Shown one piece after another: positions 1 through 10,800 of a DNA stretch of 64,000 bases. A program made the translations under genes and the position numbers. Source of the stretch: Paraburkholderia ultramafica (lineage in GTDB: Bacteria > Pseudomonadota > Gammaproteobacteria > Burkholderiales > Burkholderiaceae); the NCBI RefSeq assembly GCF_902859915.1, contig NZ_CADIKK010000004.1, forward strand, positions 186,001 to 250,000, given 5' to 3'. Each line of letters opens with the position of its first letter. Positions within the stretch are counted from its first letter, which is position 1. Below the pieces are notes generated by a model that saw nothing but the letters and a program-made list of their open reading frames with translations, ran no database searches and was not told the DNA's origin.

Positions 1-488
1 TTGAGCGCCGAAAAGGCGTCGTCGAAAGCCGTGGCCGTGGTCGACGAAGAGTATTGCGGATACATCGGCATCAGCAGCACGCGCTCGGCGCCCGCCAGCT
101 TCAACTGGTTCAGCATGGCCGGAATGCCCGGCGTGCCGTAGCGCATCGCGTAGTCGACCAGCACCGTGTAGTCGTTCAACTGCAACAGGTGGCGCAAGCC
201 TTCCACCTGCTTTTCCGTAAAGACGCGCAGCGGCGAGCCCTCGGGCATCCAGACCGCCGCGTACTTCTTCGCGGAGCTGCGGCCGCGGGACGGCAAAATC
301 AGCAGACGCAGAATGATCTGCCACAGCAGCGCCGGAATTTCGACCACCCGCGGATCGGACAGGAACTGCGCGAGATAGCGGCGGACCGCGCGCGGCGTCG
401 GCGCGTCAGGCGTGCCGAGATTGATCAGCAGCACGGCGACACGATGTGACGTGGCGTTCTGTGAAGGCCGCTCGAGGTCGAAGCGCAT
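1..488 (-). CDS. hemH: Ferrochelatase HemH, N-terminal part (cut by window edge)
   Basis: Ferrochelatase inserts ferrous iron into protoporphyrin IX, the last step of protoheme synthesis. The minus-strand frame opens at the ATG at 488 and stays open to the window edge, giving about 162 N-terminal residues of a family usually near 350. Early in the protein it carries [11 protein letters not shown], the conserved start of the chelatase fold, and later [13 protein letters not shown], the family signature around the substrate pocket. The catalytic His and Glu of the C-terminal half lie outside the window. It follows hrcA on the same strand (173 bp gap), the usual Burkholderiales order. Identification is firm; the 3' end cannot be seen. 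Confidence 0.93.
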   Translation of the reverse strand, partial: MRFDLERPSQNATSHRVAVLLINLGTPDAPTPRAVRRYLAQFLSDPRVVEIPALLWQIILRLLILPSRGRSSAKKYAAVWMPEGSPLRVFTEKQVEGLRHLLQLNDYTVLVDYAMRYGTPGIPAMLNQLKLAGAERVLLMPMYPQYSSSTTATAFDDAFSAL

Positions 489-661
489 AGGCAGCAGAAG
501 TCACCGCTTTACGCGGAGAGTCGATTCAGTGGAGATTCATTATAGCGGCGCGGTCCATGGCCCGGTCCGCCAGATACCCCTGGCCGTTCGGCCGATTGGC
601 AAGCCGCGCGCGCTCGCGCATCATTCGCAGCACGGCCTGCCGCAGCGGGAGTAACGGGTCG

Positions 662-1681
662 TTACTGCTGGCTCAGAGTCAGCGAAAGCAGACGCGCGGT
701 GATATCGACAATCGGAATCACGCGGCTGTAGGCCATGCGGGTCGGCCCGATCACGCCGAGCGTGCCGACGATCTTGCCGTTCACCTCGTACGGCGCGGTG
801 ACGACGCTCATCTCCTCGATCGGCACGAGATTCGACTCGCCGCCGATGAAAATCTGCACGCCCGCCGCGTGACTCGACACGTCGAGCAACTGAAGGAGGC
901 TGGTCTTTTGGTCGAACACATCGAACAGCTTGCGCAGGCGCGCCATGTCCGACGACAGATCGGCGACTTCGAGCAGGTTGCGCTCGCCGGATATCAGCAC
1001 GGTCTCGCCGGTGTCGGATTCGTCCGTGCTGGCCGTGACGGCGGCGTGCATCAGCGTGGTCATGTCGCCACGCAACGCGTCGATTTCTTCGCGCAGGCGG
1101 CGGCGCACGTCGTCGAACGAGAGGCCCGCGAAGTGCGCGTTGATGTAATTGGAGGCTTCGACCAGTTGCGATGGCGAGAAGTCGCGCTGGGTCGCCATGA
1201 TGCGGTTCTGCACGTCGCCTTCAGGCGTCACGATGATCAGCAGAATGCGTTTGTCGGACAAACGCATGAACTCGATCTGCTTGAACACGTGGCTGCGCCG
1301 CGGCGTGAGCACCACGCCGGCGAACTGCGACAGGTTGGACAGCACACTGGCCGCCGCCGCAACGACTTTCTGCGGCTCGCCCGGCTGCAGCGTAGTCTTG
1401 ACGGTGCGCATCACCGCCTCTTCGTCGGCGGCGGACTCCACCGTCAGCATCGTGTCGACGAACAGCCGGTAGCCACGCGGTGTGGGAATGCGGCCCGCCG
1501 AAGTATGCGGACTGATCACGAGCCCCAGGTCCTCAAGATCGGACATCACGTTGCGGATCGTTGCCGGGCTCAGTTCGAGGCCCGAATAACGTGACAGCGT
1601 GCGCGAGCCGACCGGCTGACCTTCGGCGATGTAGCGCTCAATCAGCGTTTTGAGGAGGGTTTGTGCGCGAGGATCTAGCAT
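662..1681 (-). CDS. hrcA: Heat-inducible transcription repressor HrcA
   Basis: HrcA represses heat-shock chaperone operons by binding CIRCE operators and is kept active by GroE. The 339-residue product has the expected length. An N-terminal winged helix occupies about residues 1-75, followed by the hallmark [16 protein letters not shown] segment and a GAF-like dimerisation domain to the C-terminus. The start at 1681 gives [10 protein letters not shown], the family's normal beginning; a longer frame exists upstream but its Arg/Pro-rich translation looks non-coding. It is divergent from nadK and lies upstream of hemH. I found no CIRCE repeat in its own upstream region, so autoregulation is not supported here. 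Confidence 0.95.
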   Translation of the reverse strand: MLDPRAQTLLKTLIERYIAEGQPVGSRTLSRYSGLELSPATIRNVMSDLEDLGLVISPHTSAGRIPTPRGYRLFVDTMLTVESAADEEAVMRTVKTTLQPGEPQKVVAAAASVLSNLSQFAGVVLTPRRSHVFKQIEFMRLSDKRILLIIVTPEGDVQNRIMATQRDFSPSQLVEASNYINAHFAGLSFDDVRRRLREEIDALRGDMTTLMHAAVTASTDESDTGETVLISGERNLLEVADLSSDMARLRKLFDVFDQKTSLLQLLDVSSHAAGVQIFIGGESNLVPIEEMSVVTAPYEVNGKIVGTLGVIGPTRMAYSRVIPIVDITARLLSLTLSQQ

Positions 1682-2038
1682 GACGGAAAATTCTAGCCTA
1701 ATGATGCGACTACCGCGAGCGCTAACGGCGCCTCCCCCTGACGATTGGGCCGCTGCTTGCCGGGACGCTCCCTCGCCCATGGTCCGGCGCGGTGCCCGGC
1801 AACCGGTTGGGGGCCTCGCCAGCCACCTTTTGCGCGACCGCCGGGGCCACCAGCCTTCAGACCACCACCTGGGCGCGCTATCCGGCAATGTGCCGCCGCA
1901 TCTTATCCGGCGCGCATGTCATCAAGGCTTCACCATTTTAACGATAATCGCCGCGTACGCTGACGACCCGTGTGCGCCGCCCCGCTACCGGGTCTGTCTG
2001 CGGTTCTTTTCAGGCCCTACCTATGGTGTAATGCCGGC
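1682..2038. other. hrcA-nadK divergent intergenic region (357 bp)
   Basis: This gap should hold promoters for both hrcA (minus) and nadK (plus). A more AT-rich patch at about 1930-1950 could serve hrcA, and TGTAAT at 2026-2031 is a poor -10 candidate for nadK, but neither has a convincing -35 partner. No CIRCE-type inverted repeat, terminator or small ORF with a good ribosome binding site was seen. Confidence 0.4.
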
Positions 2039-2935
2039 ATGCAAGTGACCAGCCAGTTCAAGACCGTCGCGCTCGTCGGGCGCAACAATACGCCAGGCAT
2101 CGGCGAGCCGTTGACCGCGCTCGCCTCGTGCATCGCCAGGCGCGGCTTCGAGGTCGTGTTCGAAGCCGACACCGCCACCGAAATCGGCATCACCGACTAT
2201 CCGGCGCTCCGTCCCGCCGAGATCGGCGCGCGCGCCGACGTCGCCGTGGTGCTGGGCGGCGACGGCACGATGCTCGGCATCGGCCGCCAACTCGCGCCCT
2301 ACCGCACGCCGCTCATCGGCATCAACCACGGGCGGCTCGGCTTCATTACCGACATCCCGATCTCCGACATGAGCGAGATCGTGCCGCAAATGCTGTCCGG
2401 CAATTTCGAGCGCGAAGAGCGCATGCTGCTCGAAGCGCGCATCATGCGCGGCGGCAATCCGATCTACCACGCGCTGGCCTTCAACGACGTGGTGGTCAAC
2501 CGCAGCGGCTTCTCCGGCATGGCGGAACTGCACGTTTCGGTGGACGGGCGCTTCATGTACAACCAGCGTTCGGACGGCCTGATCGTCGCCACGCCGACCG
2601 GCTCGACCGCGTACGCGCTGTCGTCGCAAGGGCCGATTCTGCATCCGCAATTGCAAGGCATCGTGCTGGTGCCGATCGCGCCGCATGCGCTGTCGAACCG
2701 GCCGATCGTGCTGCCGGACGACTCGAAGGTGAGCATCCAGATCGTTTCCGGCCGCGAAGTGAACGTCAATTTCGACATGCAGTCGTTCACCTCGCTGGAG
2801 TTGAGCGACACGATCGAAGTGCGCCGCTCGCGTCATACGGTGCCGCTGCTGCATCCGGTCGGCTACAGCTATTACGCCACGCTGCGCAAGAAGCTGCACT
2901 GGAACGAATACCCGTCGCACGAAGAAGACCTCTAG
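2039..2935 (+). CDS. nadK: NAD kinase
   Basis: Phosphorylates NAD to NADP using ATP, a cytosolic essential step. The 298-residue protein has the diagnostic GGDGTML loop at residues 73-79, [10 protein letters not shown] near residue 97, and the glycine-rich [17 protein letters not shown] segment in the C-terminal domain that binds NAD. The start at 2039 gives [15 protein letters not shown], which matches the usual family start; an upstream in-frame extension to 1970 is unlikely. It is divergent from hrcA and is followed by recN after 79 bp, the standard nadK-recN pairing in beta-proteobacteria. Confidence 0.96.
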   Translation: MQVTSQFKTVALVGRNNTPGIGEPLTALASCIARRGFEVVFEADTATEIGITDYPALRPAEIGARADVAVVLGGDGTMLGIGRQLAPYRTPLIGINHGRLGFITDIPISDMSEIVPQMLSGNFEREERMLLEARIMRGGNPIYHALAFNDVVVNRSGFSGMAELHVSVDGRFMYNQRSDGLIVATPTGSTAYALSSQGPILHPQLQGIVLVPIAPHALSNRPIVLPDDSKVSIQIVSGREVNVNFDMQSFTSLELSDTIEVRRSRHTVPLLHPVGYSYYATLRKKLHWNEYPSHEEDL

Positions 2936-3014
2936 CCCTGAGTGGCGAAGCAATGCTGGAACGCGACCGCCGCCGCTGCCGAAACCTGAATTTCAAGCTC
3001 ATCAGACAACCTCC

Positions 3015-4685
3015 ATGCTGCGCCACCTCTCGATACGCGACTTCGTCATCGTCGCCGCGCTCGACCTCGAATTCGACAGCGGCTTTACTGTTTTCTCAGG
3101 CGAAACCGGCGCCGGCAAGTCGATCCTGATCGACGCGCTGGCACTCGCGCTTGGCGCACGCGCCGATACGAATGTCGTGCGCAGCGGTGAGAGCCGCGCC
3201 GACATCACCGCGGAGTTCGAGACCCATGCGCAGGTCGAGCAATGGCTCGACGAGCAGGCGCTCGGCGCGACCGCCGACGACGGCCATCATGGCGGCACCG
3301 TGATGCTGCGGCGCGTGGTGGACGCCAACGGCCGCTCACGGGCTTTCATCAACGGCACCGCGGCAACGCTCGCGCAATTGCGCGAGGTCGGCGAGATGCT
3401 GGTGGATATTCACGGCCAGCACGCTCACCAGTTGCTGATGCGCCCGGACGCGCAACGCGAACTGTTCGATACCCACGCGGGTCTCTCCGACACCGCGGCC
3501 ACCGTCACGCGCGCATGGCGCGCGTGGCGCGAGAAAGTGCAGGCAGTCGAGCACGCACAGACGCGCGACCGCGAGTTGCAGCTCGAACGCGAGCGCCTCG
3601 CCTGGCAGCTCACCGAACTGGACAAGCTCGCGCCGCAGCCGGGTGAATGGGAAGAGGTCAACGCCGAGCATCGGCGGCTGTCGCATTCGGCCAATCTGAT
3701 CGACGGCGTGCAAGGCGCGCTCGGCGCGCTGTCCGAATCGGACGAGGCGATGATCACGCACCTTGCTTCGATCGTGTCGAAGGTGCGCGATCTCGCGGAG
3801 ATCGATCCGGCGTTGAACGACGTGCTGGCCGCGCTCGAGCCGGCCGAAATCCAGTTGCAGGAAGCGGCGTATTCGCTGAGTCATTACGCGCAAAAGCTCG
3901 AACTCGATCCGGAGCGGCTCGCGCAAGTCGAAAAGCGCCTGGACGCCTTGCACTCGGCCGCGCGCAAATTCCGCCTGCAACCGGAAACGCTGCCTGACGA
4001 ACATCAGGCGCGGCGCGCGCAACTGGCCGCGCTCGACGCCGCCGCCGATCTCGACAGCCTGCACGCCGCCGAAGCCAAGGCCAGGGAAGACTGCCTGAGC
4101 GAGGCGAAAAAACTGTCGAAGGCGCGCGCGAAGGCCGGCAAGGCGCTGGGCGCGGCGGTCACCACCGGGATGCAGGAACTGTCGATGAAAGGCGGCAGCT
4201 TCGAAGTCGCGCTGGTGCCGCTGCCCGAAGGTGGCGCGCACGGGCTCGAGCAGATCGAGTTCCGCGTAGCCGGTCATGCCGGCGTGCCGCTGCGTCCGCT
4301 CGCCAAGGTCGCGTCAGGCGGCGAACTCGCGCGGATCAGCCTGGCGCTCGCGGTCATCGCCAGCGCCGCCAGCCCGACCCCCACGTTGATCTTCGACGAA
4401 GTGGATACGGGCATCGGCGGCGGCGTCGCCGAGGTAGTCGGACGGCTGCTGCATCAGCTCGGACAAGCACGCCAGGTGCTGTGCGTGACCCACTTGCCGC
4501 AAGTCGCCGCACGCGGCGACCACCATTTCCAGGTGGCGAAGGCCGGCAACGGCAAGGGCGGCACGGTGAGCAGCGTGACCTCGCTCGACAAGGCGAGCCG
4601 TGTCGAGGAAGTCGCGCGGATGCTCGGCGGATTGGAAATCACCGCGACCACCCGCAAGCACGCGAAGGAAATGCTGGCCGCTTGA
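3015..4685 (+). CDS. recN: DNA repair protein RecN
   Basis: RecN is an SMC-like ATPase that acts at double-strand breaks and aids RecA-dependent repair. The 556-residue product is of normal size. Walker A GETGAGKS lies at residues 29-36; the centre (about 150-370) is Glu/Leu/Ala-rich and consistent with the coiled-coil arm; the C-terminal ABC half holds the signature SGGELARISLAL near residue 435 and Walker B TLIFDEVDTGIGG near 460. It follows nadK on the same strand and is convergent with glnE. No LexA box was recognised in the short gap upstream, so it may be read from the nadK transcript. Confidence 0.96.
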   Translation: MLRHLSIRDFVIVAALDLEFDSGFTVFSGETGAGKSILIDALALALGARADTNVVRSGESRADITAEFETHAQVEQWLDEQALGATADDGHHGGTVMLRRVVDANGRSRAFINGTAATLAQLREVGEMLVDIHGQHAHQLLMRPDAQRELFDTHAGLSDTAATVTRAWRAWREKVQAVEHAQTRDRELQLERERLAWQLTELDKLAPQPGEWEEVNAEHRRLSHSANLIDGVQGALGALSESDEAMITHLASIVSKVRDLAEIDPALNDVLAALEPAEIQLQEAAYSLSHYAQKLELDPERLAQVEKRLDALHSAARKFRLQPETLPDEHQARRAQLAALDAAADLDSLHAAEAKAREDCLSEAKKLSKARAKAGKALGAAVTTGMQELSMKGGSFEVALVPLPEGGAHGLEQIEFRVAGHAGVPLRPLAKVASGGELARISLALAVIASAASPTPTLIFDEVDTGIGGGVAEVVGRLLHQLGQARQVLCVTHLPQVAARGDHHFQVAKAGNGKGGTVSSVTSLDKASRVEEVARMLGGLEITATTRKHAKEMLAA

Positions 4686-4689
4686 AACG

Positions 4690-4722
4690 ACGTGGCCGGG
4701 AGATCGATCATCCCGGCCACGT
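4690..4722. terminator. Hairpin between recN and glnE
   Basis: A 12 bp perfect stem (ACGTGGCCGGGA at 4690-4701 paired with 4711-4722) with a 9 nt loop sits 5 bp after the recN stop. It lacks a T-run on either side, so it may be a weak or factor-assisted terminator, or an mRNA 3' stabiliser, between the convergent genes recN and glnE. Confidence 0.5.
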
Positions 4723-4833
4723 TGCAATACTTCAGCCCGGCGCGGGCAAGGCTGGCAAGGCTGGCATCGCGCTCACCATCCCACCGCCCTCACCGCCGTC
4801 ACCGCCCTCACTCTCGCCTCACGCACCGTCGCG

Positions 4834-7629
4834 TCAACCGAACACCCGCGTCCACAGCGCCAGCACCGCGTCACGCTCGGTGCTCACCAGCGCCGGATCG
4901 ACCCGCGCCTTCTCCATTCCGTCCAGCCGCAGCTTGTGTTGCAACTTGCGGTACACGCGATACGCCGCGCCGACCGTCTCCGCTTCCGCCTCGCTCATCA
5001 GACCGATGCGCGACACTTCCCGCAGCAACGCGATGTTGCCGGTATTGCGGATCAGCTCGGGATCGCTTGCCGCATGCAGCAGCACCCAGTACTGCACGGT
5101 GAATTCGATATCGACCATGCCGCCGCGGTCGTGCTTCAGGTCGAACAGCGTCGGAGTATGGTTCGGATGCCCCGCCTCGACGCGCTCGCGCATCTCGACG
5201 ATCTCCTTCGCGAGCAGCGCCGCTTCGCGCGGCGTGGTCAGCACCTGTTCGCGGATCGCCTCGAACTTCGCGCCGATCCCGGCGTCGCCCGCGCAGTAAC
5301 GCGCGCGGCTCAACGCCTGGTGCTCCCAGACCCACGCGGTATTGGCCGCGTCGCCTTCGCGCAACTGGTAGCGGCGGAACGCATCCAGATCGGTCACGAG
5401 GAGGCCCGACTCGCCGTTCGGCCGCAAGCGCAGGTCGACATCGAACAAGGTGCCGGCGCCGGTCGCGGTCGTGAGCCAGGTGATCAGGCGGCGGGTGTAG
5501 GTCGCATAGACGTCGGCCGCGGCGTCGTCGGGATCGTCGTACAGGAAGATCACGTCGAGGTCGGACGCGTAGCCCAGTTCCTTGCCGCCCAGCTTGCCGT
5601 ACGCGATCACCGCGAAACGCGGCACCTCACGGTGGCGTTTCGACAACTGTTTCCAGACCGCTTCGAGCGTGACGTCGAGCACAGCGTCGGCGAGTTCGGA
5701 CAGCCGGTCGCTCACATGCTCGACGCTCAGCTTGCCGGCGAGATCGATCAGCAGAATGCGGAACACCTCGGCCTGATGCGCGTGGCGCAGCAGATCCATC
5801 TGCTGCTCGACGCCGTCGGCGGCGTCCAGCCGCAGGCGCAGCGTGCGCTTGAACTCGGGCCAGTCGAACGGACTGTTGATCGCTTCGGCGTCCAGCAATT
5901 CGTCGAGCAGTTGCGGATGACGAATCAGATAGCCGGCCGCCCAGCGCGAGCCGCCCAGCACCGACAGCACCTGATGCAGCGCCTGCGGATATTCGGTCAG
6001 CAGCGCAAGGTAGGCGCCGCGCCGGCTCACCGCTTCGAGCAGATCGAAAAACCGCGCGACCGTATCGCCGCGCCGCTCAGGCGGCTCGAGCGTACGCGCC
6101 GCTTCCAGCGCGCGCTGCGCGACGATGTCGAAACGTTGCCGGCTGCGCTCGGCCAGCCCCGCGTAGCGCGACGACTGCCACACCGCGCGCAAGCGCGCGA
6201 GCAGGTCGCCCGGCGCGGCCACGCCGAGTTCGATCAGGCGCGCGCGCAACGCTTCGTCGGCGCTGTCGTCGGCGAGCGCGCTGCTCCAGACCCACGCGGC
6301 GGCGCCGTCTTCCGGCGCGCCACAGCCGTCGCGGCCGCTCACCTTGTCGGCGAAAATCTGGTCGAACTGCTGTTCGACGAATTCTCGATGCACATCGAGC
6401 TTCGCCATCAACGCCGCGTAGTCGTCGCAACCCATCGCGTGAGCGAGCGCCGCGCGCTCTTCCGGGTCGACCGGCATTGCGTGCGTTTGCGCATCGTTGC
6501 GGTATTGCAGACGGTGCTCGAGCTCGCGCAGGAAACGATAGGCCTGCGAGAGCTTCACGCACACCGACGTATCCAGCAGCCCATGCGTGGCCGCGTGCCG
6601 CAACACGGCCAGCGTCGGCCGCACGCGAAAGCCCGCGTCCTGGCCGCCGCGAATCAGCTGGAACACCTGCGCGCTGAATTCGATTTCGCGGATGCCGCCT
6701 CGCCCCAGCTTGATATCGTCGGCCTTGTCGGGCCGCATCGACGCCCGGCGCTGCGCCTCCTGGCGAATCTGCAAATGCAGCGCGCGAATCGCGCTGATCA
6801 CGCCGAAGTCGAGATAGCGGCGGTAGACGAAGGGCGTGACGATCGCGTCGAGCTGCTTCTGCAGCCGCTGCGCCGCGTCGCTCGCGCCTTCGGACACGAG
6901 CCGGCCCTTGATCCACGCATAACGCTCCCACTCGCGGCCCTGCACGTAGAAATACTCTTCGAGCATGCCGATGCTGCACACGAGCGGCCCCGAATCGCCG
7001 TTCGGCCGCAAGCGCATGTCGACCCGGAACACGTAGCCATCGGCGGTCACTTCGGCGAGCGCGCCGATCAGGCGCTTGCCGAGGCGCGTAAAGAAGTCCT
7101 GCGTCGCGATCGGCGAACGTTGGCCGCCTGCCGTCTCGCCGTCCTCTTCATAGACGAAGATCAGGTCGATGTCCGACGACACGTTCAGTTCGCGCCCACC
7201 CAGCTTGCCCATCCCCACCACGCCGAGCGCGAGGCGCTCGCCCTGCGGGCCGCGCGGCTCGCCATAAAGCGTTTCGAGTTCGGCGGACAGAACCGCGAGC
7301 GCGCGCTGGATCGTCGTTTCCGCCAGATCGGTCATCGCACCGGTGACTTCGGCGATGTCCGCCTCGCCCGCCAGATCGCGCTCCATCGCCGCGCAGAACA
7401 CCTCGGTACGTAGTTGGCGCAGGGCCCGTTTGAGCGCATCCTCGCTCAATGGGGCACCGGCCGTGCCGGCCGCTTCGCCGCACAACGCGTCGAAGCGCGC
7501 GTCGATGCGCTCGCGGCTGAGCGGCGCGGACGCCAGCGCCGCCACGTGCGCCACGAGTTGCGGACGGGCCGCCGCGGCACGCGCGGCGTAATGTGAATAG
7601 CTGGAACTCAGGAGAGTGGCGTCAGTCAT
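4834..7629 (-). CDS. glnE: Bifunctional glutamine synthetase adenylyltransferase/deadenylase GlnE
   Basis: GlnE adds and removes AMP on glutamine synthetase in response to PII state, coupling nitrogen status to glutamine synthesis. The 931-residue protein has the expected tandem layout: an N-terminal nucleotidyltransferase domain with LNVSSDIDLIFVYEED near residue 146 (deadenylylase) and a C-terminal one with LGYASDLDVIFLYDD near residue 685 (adenylylase), separated by a helical linker. The chosen start gives MTDATLLSSSYSHYA; an 18-residue longer version is possible. It is convergent with recN and divergent from yhdP. A very long frame on the opposite strand here is a GC-rich shadow. Confidence 0.95.
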   Translation of the reverse strand: MTDATLLSSSYSHYAARAAAARPQLVAHVAALASAPLSRERIDARFDALCGEAAGTAGAPLSEDALKRALRQLRTEVFCAAMERDLAGEADIAEVTGAMTDLAETTIQRALAVLSAELETLYGEPRGPQGERLALGVVGMGKLGGRELNVSSDIDLIFVYEEDGETAGGQRSPIATQDFFTRLGKRLIGALAEVTADGYVFRVDMRLRPNGDSGPLVCSIGMLEEYFYVQGREWERYAWIKGRLVSEGASDAAQRLQKQLDAIVTPFVYRRYLDFGVISAIRALHLQIRQEAQRRASMRPDKADDIKLGRGGIREIEFSAQVFQLIRGGQDAGFRVRPTLAVLRHAATHGLLDTSVCVKLSQAYRFLRELEHRLQYRNDAQTHAMPVDPEERAALAHAMGCDDYAALMAKLDVHREFVEQQFDQIFADKVSGRDGCGAPEDGAAAWVWSSALADDSADEALRARLIELGVAAPGDLLARLRAVWQSSRYAGLAERSRQRFDIVAQRALEAARTLEPPERRGDTVARFFDLLEAVSRRGAYLALLTEYPQALHQVLSVLGGSRWAAGYLIRHPQLLDELLDAEAINSPFDWPEFKRTLRLRLDAADGVEQQMDLLRHAHQAEVFRILLIDLAGKLSVEHVSDRLSELADAVLDVTLEAVWKQLSKRHREVPRFAVIAYGKLGGKELGYASDLDVIFLYDDPDDAAADVYATYTRRLITWLTTATGAGTLFDVDLRLRPNGESGLLVTDLDAFRRYQLREGDAANTAWVWEHQALSRARYCAGDAGIGAKFEAIREQVLTTPREAALLAKEIVEMRERVEAGHPNHTPTLFDLKHDRGGMVDIEFTVQYWVLLHAASDPELIRNTGNIALLREVSRIGLMSEAEAETVGAAYRVYRKLQHKLRLDGMEKARVDPALVSTERDAVLALWTRVFG

Positions 7630-7815
7630 CAAGGGTCTGGCTCGCTCGTTGCTTGATTGGCGTGGTTCAGTTCGCTGCAACACCGGGGTCCGGCGCGCCG
7701 ATGCGGGCCGTGAGGCGGCATGCAGACAGGGTTTGCCGGAAGTCCGCCGACGCTATCCCGTGTGTTACATTTCGTCGTTAATTCGCAAAACTACCATACG
7801 CCCACCCGCCGCAGC

Positions 7816-10800
7816 ATGTCCGAGCGAAACGAATCCGCCGACCAGCACGAAACCGGGCAGGTCGGGCCTGTGAGCGGAAACGACCACATCGTGCTGCGTC
7901 GGACTTTGCGCGTGGTCCTCGCGCTCGCGCTCGTCCTCTACTTCATCGCGACGGGTCTGTTCCTTGGCTTGCGCTACGTGGTGCTGCCGCGCATCGACTC
8001 ATTCCGCCCGCGCATCGAGGCCGCCGTCTCCGAAAAGCTGCGCACGCAGTTCACCATCGGCAAGCTGGCGCCGCATTGGAGCGGCTTTCAGCCGGGCGTC
8101 GACGTCACGAACCTGGTCATCCGCGATCACGACGGCAAAGCCGCGCTGACGATTCCGCACGCCACCGCCACGGTGTCGTGGCGATCGCTGTGGCAGTTTC
8201 ATCCGGCGCTCTCCAGCCTGATCGTCGATCAACCCGACGTGCTGGTCTCGCGCAATAACGACGGCGAGCTGTCGGTGGCGGGGCTGCCGGTGCCGACCCG
8301 CCACAGCGGCAACGACACGCTGTCCACCTGGCTATTGCGCCAGCAGGCGATCGTGTTGCGCGGCGGCGTGCTGCGCTGGCGCGATGCGACACACAATGCG
8401 CCGGAGCTCGCGCTGCGCGACATCCGGATCGCGATTCTCAATGACGGCTACGACCACCGGCTTGCGCTGCAAGCGCCCGCCGACGGCCAGGTGCTGCACG
8501 GCCCGATCGATTTCCGCACGAATTTCAGACACGCGCCGCTCTCCGCGATCGGCAAGCCGATCAACTGGACCGGTCAGGTGTACATATCGACGGGCCCGGT
8601 CGATCTGCCGACGCTCGCGCGCTACATCAATTTCCCGATCGAGACATTTGCCGGCCGCGTCGACAACGCGATCTGGGTCGACTTCGCCGAGGGCCGCATG
8701 AGGACGGCAAGCGGGCAACTGACCGGCACGGACGTCGCCTTGCGGGTGCGGCCGACGCAGCCGAAGCTGCTGCTGCCGGTCGCCCATTTCTCGTGGCACC
8801 TCGACGTCGAACAGCAGGGCGACTACCGGCTACAACTGACCGACCTGCGCGCCGAGCTCGGCCAGCCGCCGCTCGACGACGGCACGCCGCTCACCCGCAC
8901 GCTCACGTTCACGACGCTGAACAGCCGCTACCGGACGGCGTCGCAGCAGCATGGGCAGCTCGTCAGTGTCAGCGGCGATCGCGTCGATCTGGGCATCCTC
9001 GCGGAATTCAGCCGTGCGCTGCCGTTGCCGCGGCGTCTGCTGAACAATCTCGTGCGCTTCAATCCGCGCGGCCTGATGGCCAACTACGTGATCGAGGTCG
9101 AGCGCGGCAAACCGGAATCCGGCGAAGCGGGCAGCGACCGTCGCTCGAGCGGCGCGGAGCCGATCGAGCGCTATCGCTTCAAGGGCGATCTGCAAGGCAT
9201 CAGCGTGGCCGCCCAGGAGCCGCCGCCGGGGCTCACCCCACGGAATCACCCGCGCGCGGGCATACCCGGCATCGAAAATCTGTGGGGCAGCGTCGATGCC
9301 GACGAAAACCACGGCACCGCGCTCCTCGACACGTCCAATGTGGCCATCACGCTGCCGGGCGTGTTCGACGATCCGCGTTTGAAGCTCGATCGTCTGCATG
9401 GCCGGGCCGACTGGACCATCACGCCGAAGGCGCCGGGCGAGAATCGCCCGGCCTTCGCCGTGAAGGTAGCCGAGCTCGCGGTCTCGAATGCGGACGTCGC
9501 GGCCAGCGCCAACGCCAACTACAGCAACCCCGGCCACGGCCGCGGCTCGCTCGACCTGAAAGCCGACTTCCAGCGCGCGCAGGTGACGCGCATCGTCCGC
9601 TATCTGCCGACCAGCATCAGCGAAAAGCTGCGCATCTATCTGGGTCATGGGCTGCAGGCCGGCATGTCGCACGGCGCGATGATCGAAGTGCACGGCGATC
9701 TGACCAAATTCCCCTACTCGCGCGATCCCGACGCCGGGATCTTCCATATCGTCGCGCCGTTCAAGGGCGGAAAGTTCGATCCTTCGCCCTTCCCGCCGCG
9801 CAAGATGAGGAACGGCACGCCGAACGTGTGGCCGCCGCTCGACGGCATCGACGGCGTGTTCGAACTCAAGCAGAACGTGCTGCGCTTCGATATCGACCGC
9901 GCGCGTTACAAGCGGGTCGCGCTGCTCGGCGTCAACGGCAAGATCGACGATCTCGGCACCAGGGCGTCGAACCTCGTCATCCAGGGCAACGGCCGCGGGC
10001 CGCTCGCCGACATGCTCGACTATGTGAACGAGAGCTCGCTCGGCATCATGGCCAGACACCAGACCGAGAAGATTCGCGCCGAAGGGCCCGCGTCGCTCGC
10101 GCTCAAGCTGACGGTGCCGCGCACGCCGAAACCGCATATCGGCGTGGAAGGCGCGGTCGGCTTCCAGAACAACCGCCTAAGCGTCGCCCACGTGCCGCCA
10201 CTGTCGCAACTGAACGGCAGGGTGCGTTTCACCGAGCGGACGGCCCAGGTCGACCGGCTCTCCGGGCAGTTTCTCGGCGGCGACCTGCATGCGAATGGCG
10301 GGCTGAGGCAGGACGGCACGTATGCGCTCGCGCTTGGCGGCCATATCGCCGTCGAGGCGGCGCGCGGCCTCGATCTGCATGGCCCGTCCGCGCAGGTGCT
10401 CACGCATATGAGCGGCAGCGCGCCATATGCGCTGAACGTGCGCGGCGCGCGGGGACGCTTGCCGGAAGTGACCGCGAACTCCGATCTGACCGGCCTCGCG
10501 CTCGACTTCCCCGCGCCGTTCAACAAGCCGGTCGGCGCGCCGATGCCGCTGCACTTCGCCGTCAGACCGTCCGCGACGCCGGGTGAAGCCGGTCTGGAAC
10601 GCGCCGACCTGACCTTCGGCCCGATCGCCGCCGCCTATCTGTTGCGCTACCAGCCGAAAGCGGCGCCGACGGTCGTGCGCGGCGCAATCGGCGTGAACAA
10701 GCCCGCCGACCTGCCGTCCGAAGGCGTGGTCGCCGCCGTCGACTTGCCGGCGTTCGACGCCGACGCGTGGCGCGCGCTCGTCGCGCAGCTGCGCAGCCAG

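Noticed and set aside
1682..2038. CIRCE operator upstream of hrcA
   Set aside because: No TTAGCACTC-N9-GAGTGCTAA-like inverted repeat could be found in the region.
4600..7413. 937-codon open frame on the plus strand
   Set aside because: It lies opposite glnE, is rich in Arg, His, Ala and Gln and has no recognisable motif; it is the shadow of a high-GC gene.
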